A stretch of 64,000 bases of DNA from Sequoia sempervirens (taxonomy: Eukaryota > Streptophyta > Pinopsida > Cupressales > Cupressaceae). The stretch spans positions 38,849,084 to 38,913,083 of the forward strand of contig VDFB02000003.1 in the NCBI GenBank assembly GCA_007258455.2. Direction: 5' to 3'. Shown here piece by piece: positions 57,896 to 64,000 of this stretch (its first letter is position 1; each line of letters starts with the position of its first letter). Both the position numbers and the translations under genes were made by a program. The notes under the pieces were generated by a model, which made no database searches, had not been told where the DNA came from, and was given only the letters and a program-made list of their open reading frames with translations.

Positions 57896-60550
57896 ATGGT
57901 CGAAACTAGGTCTAAGAGAAGAGAGAGAGAAAACATGTCGAACCCAAACGAGTTCATCAATCCATTTTCTTCAAGACCTCATAAGACTCTATTAGACAAA
58001 TTCACCACTAGAAACACTCAAGGACATATTGTAGTAGAGGACATAGAGGCTGCCACACAGGACCCTGAGTTTGCCTCTTTTGTAGATGAGTACCTAGCAA
58101 ATGATCGTCAACAATTTTTAGGTAAATTACTAGCTGAAGGTGCTACTTTACCTCCAGGATTTGATATTAGCACCTTACAAACTCAACCTACACAAGGGAT
58201 AAACACAATGACTGCTAGTACTACTATACCTTAGGTCAGCACAACAATGCCATCTACCACATCTACACAGGGTACGACAGTCCATACGTCCCCATTTGGT
58301 ACATTTAGCATGACATCGGGATTTAATTTCACTATAGGGGCTTCATCATCTACTCCCTTCGGTCCTCTTGTTGGGAGTAAAAGACCTAAAACATCATCCC
58401 TTACATCTTATGTCGGTGTCACAAGTGCACAATCAACAACCGTACCTACTGCTAGTATCACGAGTACTATACCACAGTCGATGGCCATACCTAGTGCTCA
58501 AGTCACTAGTACTATACCACAGATTACACAAATAGGAGGCATTCCCTCCTTCCAATATGGAAATCAAAATCCACTCTCCCAGACTAGCAGTCAGAATCCA
58601 CTTACATCGATCCCGAATCAGAGTCCTTTTTCACATATTGGTAGTCAAAATCCGTCCACACAGATTCCAAGTCAAAACCAATTTATGTCAGTTCTGAACC
58701 AGAATCCTTTTTCACATATTGGTAGTCAGAATCCGTCTACACAGATTCCAGGCCAAAACTATTTTACATCAATTCTGAATCAGAATCCTTTTGTCCAAAG
58801 TGGTACTTAGAATCCGTTTACACAGGTTTCAGGTCAACACCAATTTGTGCAGATACCAGACCAGAACAAATTTACCAACATTCTGAATCCAAATCCACCT
58901 CAAATGCCAACGTTCAATCGAAACCCATCATGAGACTTTGGATTTCAGAACACATATACGGATCTGTATAATCCTCCTAGCACATCTTTGACCCAAGTTG
59001 ACGTCTTACAAACACAAATGCATGCATTACAAACGCAGATGGATAACATGTCAGTGTCAACTAAGAAATCATTTTCAACAAAGGACATATGCCCATTCCC
59101 TTTTGATAGATCATTGAACATGACACCTTTCCCTCACGGATATGTCATACTGAATCTTCCTAAGTACAATGGCAAACACAATCTAGTAGAACATATCAGG
59201 GAATTTTCTACCATATGCATAGATGTCGCTTACGACCCCAAGTATCTTATGAGACTATTTCCACGAAGTCTTGTAGGAATTGCACTAGAATGGTTTTCGG
59301 GTCTAGATTTTGGCATTAGATCATGGGGGGAACTAGTTGAGAAATTTGTGGAGCAATTCTCCTTCAACATTGACCATGAGATAAATATAGCAACCTTGTG
59401 CCACACAATGCAAGATGAAGGGGAAACATTCATTTCTTTCTTCCAGAGATGGAGAACTATTGCTAGTAGGTGTCCTGTCGAGATACCCGAAAAAAAAAAG
59501 GTTACAATGTTTCAAGAAAACCTTCATCCAAAACTCAGGAGTAACTTAAGGGTACATTGTTGCATATCTTTTTCAGAACTAGTGGAAAAAGGGGTGATAA
59601 TAGAGAAGGATCTTATTGAAAAGGGGGAAATCAAAATGACAACATCTAATAGAAACCCAATCGTACAAAACACCCCCACTGACAGAAACAGATTCTGGTC
59701 TCGCAACAAAAATGTCACCAATGATGGGGTGGTTGATGCCAAAACACTACAAGCAAGACCCCTCCTCACATTACAAGGACCTCATACTTTTTCCAACACG
59801 CTTAATGTTGTCAATCAACCTCCTAACACGGTCTCAAATACTCAACGTCCACAACCAAGGAGATTTCAAAAATGTGAGTTCACTCCCTTAGGGGAACCCA
59901 TTGAGTCGGTGTTCAAACAATTGTTACAACACAACCTCATACAGCTACAAGAACCAAGATAATACGATCCAGGATAGTTTAAACCAGCTTGGTGGGATGA
60001 CAATTCCTTTTGTGATTATCATAGGACTAAGGGACATAACCTACAAAATTGTCGACAACTGAAGAATATCATACAAGATCTTGTTGACAGGAGAATTATT
60101 GAGGTTAGTGGACAAAAACAAAAGACATCCAACACTGATCATCAAGTCTTTTCAGACCCACTACATGACCATGGGAAAGGAATTGTCCCCAGTTCGAGTA
60201 CTAAGACCAATATGTCAGCCAATTATGCGAGTATCAAACATGATTATGATAGCGGCAAAATCATTCATTGCCTTTGCACCACTGATCAAAACATCAATAC
60301 CATTACTATCAATGCTAATCCTGAGTGTGCAGTCAATATTCATCGTACTAAGTTTACTATCCCAGGCCCTCCGTCACAACAAACACCTCAACCCTCCAAG
60401 TTACAATATAACCTACTTGACCAATTAGGGAAGACCTCAACCCAAATCTCAATCTTGGAATTGTTGCGCATTTCCCCAGAGCATCGGTCTATCCTTGATA
60501 AGGCTTTACAGAACACCACGGTCCCTAATGACCTTGATGTCAATCGTTTC
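57896..60550 (+). pseudogene. gag: E5 gag
   Basis: The ATG at 57896 starts MVETRSKRRERENMSNPNEF, a typical Ty3 Gag start. One frame runs on through protease with only nonsense changes: TAG 58232, TAG 58808, a TGA near 58931, TAA 59960 and TAG at about 59978. Domains in order: N-terminal part, Ser/Thr/Gln-rich linker with FG words, NPF repeats, capsid block (LPKYNGKHNLVEHIREF, LVGIALEWFSGLDFGIRSWG, EGETFISFFQRWRTIASRCP), then a zinc knuckle CDYHRTKGHNLQNC at 60011-60052 (C-x2-H-x4-H-x4-C). Lack of frameshifts suggests a rather young copy. Confidence 0.88.
58560..58900 (+). repeat. 81-bp repeats coding for NPF-rich units in E5 gag
   Basis: Units of 81 bp (27 codons) lie head to tail: ATCCGTC at 58650 and 58731. 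Each reads NQNPFSHIGSQNPSTQIP-like; about four copies, the outer ones diverged. The phase is kept, so the repeats expand the protein linker. Confidence 0.85.
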
Positions 60551-60556
60551 TAGGAA

Positions 60557-60990
60557 ATGGTGGGCTACTTGACCAATAATCATCATGCCACATTTTTTGA
60601 ACAAGACTATTCCACGGACAAGACGAATCACAATGACCCTTTACATCTAGAAGTCCTTGTTGATGACACCAAGGTTAGACGAGTTTTGGTAGACGGAGGA
60701 GCAGGGTTAAATCTATGCACTTTAAAACTAATTAAGGCATTAGGTATCTCAGAAGCATGCGTAGACACCACTAAGAGTATTGTCATTAAGGCTTATGATG
60801 ATGAAGAACGAAAATCAAAGGGGGTGGTAACACTTCCTATCGAATTGGTCCTGCGGTAATGGAGACAAAGTTCCAGGTCTTGGATCTCACCCTCCCTTAT
60901 AACCTTCGCTAGGTAGACCATGGATTCATGCTATGAAGGCGGTCCCTTCCACATATCATCAGTGTCTTAAATTCCCTTACAATGGCACCG
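60557..60990 (+). pseudogene. pol: E5 aspartic protease
   Basis: It is in frame with gag. LHLEVLVDDTKVRRVLVDGG then AGLNLCTLKLIKALG gives the active site as D-G-G-A, a form seen in plant Ty3 elements. After about 60850 two small frameshifts lead through [15 protein letters not shown] to [20 protein letters not shown], the characteristic end of the domain. Breaks by frameshift make it inactive as read. Confidence 0.87.
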
Positions 60991-61430
60991 AAATAACTAT
61001 AGATGGTGATCCTGATCCTTTCCAGTATTGCACCAATCTAAAGGAGATCCCTCAATGTCAAGTGCCAGTTAACCAAGAGGCCTCACTGTCTAATCCATCT
61101 TCTTATGTTGACCCGTCCACACTCACTCGAACATCCGTTTCACCCTCAATTCCTACCACTCCTAGGGTCGAGATCCAAGACAAGGGTTGTGGAGAGTATT
61201 ACATGAAGACTTCTTATTATGTTAGCCATTTGGTTCCTCCTAAGTCATATGGTTTACCTACAACAGGTAGGGGACAGTCCATGATCACTATACATGTTCC
61301 CCCCACAACAACTTTCACTAAATGGGGTGAATTAAGCAAAGAGGCTGTAGATGCAGAAGATGTCACTTCTTGGCTGTATAAGGAAGATAATCAGGAACCC
61401 CTTTTACTTGCTCATATTCCTATAAATCTA
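60991..61430 (+). pseudogene. E5 linker between protease and G-patch
   Basis: The frame starting with MKAVPST at 60933 stays open to 61532. After protease it includes Pro/Ser/Thr-rich text ([20 protein letters not shown]), [18 protein letters not shown] and a [18 protein letters not shown] stretch. No known domain before the G-patch. Confidence 0.6.
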
Positions 61431-61560
61431 TATGGAAAGGGTTTTAAGATTATGCAAAGCAAGGGATATGATGGAAAAAGTGGTTTAGGCTTAAACCAAG
61501 ATGGCAGAATTGAACCAATACTTGTTTCTTAGTGGCCAAAAGGAGTAGGGCTAGGGTTTC
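61431..61560 (+). pseudogene. E5 G-patch domain
   Basis: The frame reads [20 protein letters not shown] then [13 protein letters not shown], a TAG, then WPKGVGLGF. This fits the G-patch pattern (G-x-x-x-[ML]-x-x-x-GW/Y-x-x-G-x-GLG-x-x-x-x-G-x-x-x-PI). G-patch domains bind RNA or DEAH helicases. Betaretroviruses carry one next to their protease. Here it is in the same relative place, between protease and RT. The call is from conserved Gly spacing; the TAG at 61530 is just past the core. Confidence 0.82.
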
Positions 61561-62560
61561 AACCGATTCAGATTGGCGTTCCTAGTACTCCATTACCCTT
61601 ACTTGAGGAAGTACGTGCTTCAAAAGATATTAAGACATCTCACGAACCAGTAGACCAATATCATTGTGAATCCCCTGATTCTAACGATTATGAGTGGGAT
61701 TCCTTATCCTCTACTTCTTTCATGGACCTTGACAAATTATTTGGAGAACTTGACTTGATGTTAAGTTCCTCACCAAATCCCTTAAATTCCTGTCCACCAA
61801 AGAAAATGACAAAAGAGGAATGGTTTAAACACTACTATTGGGAATCACTTGATCCTACCTCTTGGAAACCTGAGCCACCTGTTTCCGATAGTCAAACCTT
61901 GGCGTTAGGCCCACCTATTCATCCACCTAGACCCAAACCTAAGAGCAAAGAGGACCTGGTACAAGACTTTTGTAACCACATGAATAATTCAATCTTTACC
62001 TTGACCCCATTATACTTTGATAACTCCGACGATGACATGCCCTTAGTTTATCCCCAACTCATAGATTGGGATCAACAAGATACACCCGTCTTAGACATTT
62101 TTGAGAACGACGAAGCAATTGCTGAGTTCCTGGGATTACGGGAAGGCATACCTAACGAGAATCATAAAGATGGTATTACCATTGACTTGGAAAACAAAGC
62201 ATATTTTGGGGAATCTGTTCAACCCTCCAGTCGCAAAAATGAGAAAAAGAATAAACAAGATAAAAAGGACGAGTCTCTAGGTGAAAACCGAAAGGCACCT
62301 TTAGACAATGAAAAAGTAAAAAGAAAGGACGCATCCGAAGGTGAAAACCTTTCTGAGGCACCTAAGGATGGAGGTTTGAACATTCTCCCCATTGCACAGG
62401 AAAAGTCACCCATGCTCGTTGAAGAATCAGTAGAAGTCAACATAGGCACAAAGGAGAATCCTCGACTGGTTTATTTTGCAGCGTCATTGACAACAGAAGA
62501 GAAGCCAAAATTCCACGACTTCTTTGCATAGAGATAGATAAATTTTGCTTGGTCATATGC
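61561..62560 (+). pseudogene. E5 acidic linker before RT
   Basis: The frame continues from the G-patch in phase. It has a segment MTKEEWFKHYYWESLDPTSW, a Pro-rich run (GPPIHPPRPKPKSKEDL), an acidic patch (FDNSDDDMPLVYPQ) and a Lys/Glu-rich part (about 62225-62390). It ends KPKFHDFFA with two TAG codons and NFAWSYANMLGLDPEL, the usual RT entry. Function unknown; composition fits a disordered spacer. Confidence 0.65.
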
Positions 62561-62564
62561 AAAC

Positions 62565-63340
62565 ATGCTGGGGTTAGATCCTGAACTTGTTCTACATCAC
62601 TTGCCTTTACAACCAGGTGCCAAACCAGTGAAACAAAAGTTGAGAAAAATGCATCCACAAATTGCGTTATTAGTCAAGGCAGAACTCAAGAAACTCTTAG
62701 ATGTTGGTTTCATCAGATCTATCGACTATGCAGATTGGATTTCCAATCTTGTACTAGTTACTAAACTAGCTGGGGGCATCCACATCTGCACTGACTTTAG
62801 AGACATCAATAAAGCCTGTCCTAAGGATGACTTTCCCTTGCCTAACATAGACATGATAGTTGACATGACAGCAGGATATGAGATGCTGTCCCTTATGGAT
62901 GGATTTTCAGGATATAACCAGATCAAAATTGCAACTGAAGATCAACATAAGATGACTTTTACTTGTCCTTGGGGAACGTATTGCTGGAATGTTATGCCCT
63001 TCAGACTCAAGAATGCAGGAGCAACCTATCAGCGTGCCATGACTACTATCTTTCATGATCTAGTGCATACTTGTATGGAGGATTATGTCGATGACCTTAT
63101 TGTAAAATACAAGACAAGGGCAGAACATCTACAGGTTTTAGACAAGATATTTCAGAGGCTGGAGAAGTATAATGTGAGACTCAATCCAAAGAAATGTGTG
63201 TTTGGAGTCAAGTCAGGAAAGTTGTTAGGTTATATCATTTCTAGACGAGGCATTGAAGTAGATCCTGCTAAGGTGAAAGCAATCATGGACATGCCACCAC
63301 CCAATAATCTTAGTCAACTAAGGACATTATAGGGAAGGTT
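62565..63340 (+). pseudogene. pol: E5 reverse transcriptase
   Basis: A 255-codon open stretch holds all RT blocks: GAKPVKQKLRKMHPQIALLV, LDVGFIRSIDYADWISNLVL, CTDFRDINKACPKDDFPLPN, MLSLMDGFSGYNQIKIATED and the box YVDD at 63084-63095. It ends LRTL-TAG-GRLQSIRRFI, the TAG at 63330 standing at the conserved Gln. It is in phase with the G-patch and with RNase H. Confidence 0.93.
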
Positions 63341-64000
63341 GCAATCTATCAGAAGATTTATAGTGCAGCTAGCAGACAAGACACATCCTTTTCAACATCT
63401 ACTTAAGAAAGGAGTACCCTTTGCATGGACAGCTAAATGTGAAGAGGCTTTTCAAATGATTAAAGAATATTTACTTACACCACCTGTCTTAATGCCACTT
63501 GTTGAAGGAAGACCGTTGATTCTTTATATTACAGCAACCCATTCATCACTCAGAGCATTGCTTGCACAGAATGACGATGAAGGTCATGAAAGGGCAGTCT
63601 ATTATATCAACCAGACTTTGGTTGGTTATGAGCTCAACTATAGTAACATTGAATATTGCCTATCTTTCCGGTAGTATTTGCTACTCAAAAATTGAGGCAC
63701 TATATGCTAAACCATCAAACAATCTTGATTGCTAAAATAGACCCTCTAAAATATCTTCTCAGCAAGGCAGCATTAACAGGACGACTGGCCAAATGGGTTA
63801 TGATACTTAGTGAGTATGATATCGAGTATCAAAAGAAGCTAATGGAGACGGTCATTGCTGATCGGTTAAAGTGACCCACACACCCCTACCGGAAGATCAC
63901 CCATTAGTTCGCAGACTTGGGCGGTTCCATGGCTAAACGACTTGAAGCATGGTAAACACTGGGAAGAATGGACTGGAATAACATTCCTTCTAGTGTTGGT
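63341..64000 (+). pseudogene. pol: E5 RNase H, cut by window end
   Basis: Reads THPFQHLLKKGVPFAWTAKC then MPLVEGRPLILYITATHSSL, where YITATHSS is the place of the catalytic YxDAS block and the Asp is replaced. After a frameshift near 63660 it continues VFATQKLRHYMLNHQTILIA and KAALTGRLAKWVMILSEYDI. The sequence stops at 64000, before any second RNase H or integrase. Confidence 0.85.

Noticed and set aside
61722..62531. 269-aa ORF as a host gene
   Set aside because: It is in phase with the G-patch before it and RT after it, so it is a polyprotein linker of E5.

Overview
This window looks like intergenic DNA from a very large, repeat-filled plant nuclear genome, most likely a gymnosperm or conifer. 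That is an inference from the A+T-rich background, the density of old nested LTR retrotransposons, the presence of Tat-lineage Ty3 elements with an extra RNase H, and a chromovirus with LTRs over 4 kb. I found no intact host gene, no rRNA gene, no functional tRNA and no CRISPR array. Almost every recognisable protein segment belongs to a transposable element, and most are broken by stop codons or frameshifts.

Layout. (1) 1-6110: a decayed Ty1/copia element A (+), split by a 983-bp solo LTR (700-1682), by a tRNA-derived SINE (2795-2986, minus) and by a second copia copy B (about 3190-4450, minus). (2) 6525-9078: copia-like element C (+) with gag, protease start and GAG-pre-integrase but no recognisable RT, and a 3' LTR. 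(3) 9079-16707: A+T-rich sequence with one decayed unidentified reading frame (about 10481-11604) and a minus-strand Ty3 protease remnant (12526-13050). (4) 16708-28051: element E2, an 11.3-kb chromovirus with LTRs over 4 kb, lacking most of gag and protease. (5) 29561-32419: element E3, a 2.9-kb non-autonomous LTR element. (6) About 33790-37640: a Ty3 gag remnant invaded by minus-strand LTR element E4, which carries an unidentified 226-aa ORF. (7) 43564-44249: element E6, two LTRs separated only by a purine tract. (8) 44379-54288: element D, a Tat-like Ty3 element (gag, protease, RNase H of the extra type, RT, RNase H, integrase) followed by two divergent unidentified ORFs. (9) 54289 to the window end: element E5, a Ty3 element with a long leader, gag, protease, G-patch, RT and RNase H. 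It is inserted into the 3' part of D and cut by the window edge.

How the parts relate. E5 lies in D, B, the SINE and the solo LTR lie in A, and E4 lies in an older Ty3 gag. E3 and E6 share one LTR family; C and E3 share a similar 3' internal end. D and E5 are the most informative elements. D has its extra RNase H before RT and two extra ORFs after integrase. E5 has a leader with short units repeating every 20 bp and a G-patch domain between protease and RT. Across E2, D and E5 many stops are TAG where the family has Gln and TGA where it has Arg, consistent with long-term C-to-T decay at methylated sites.
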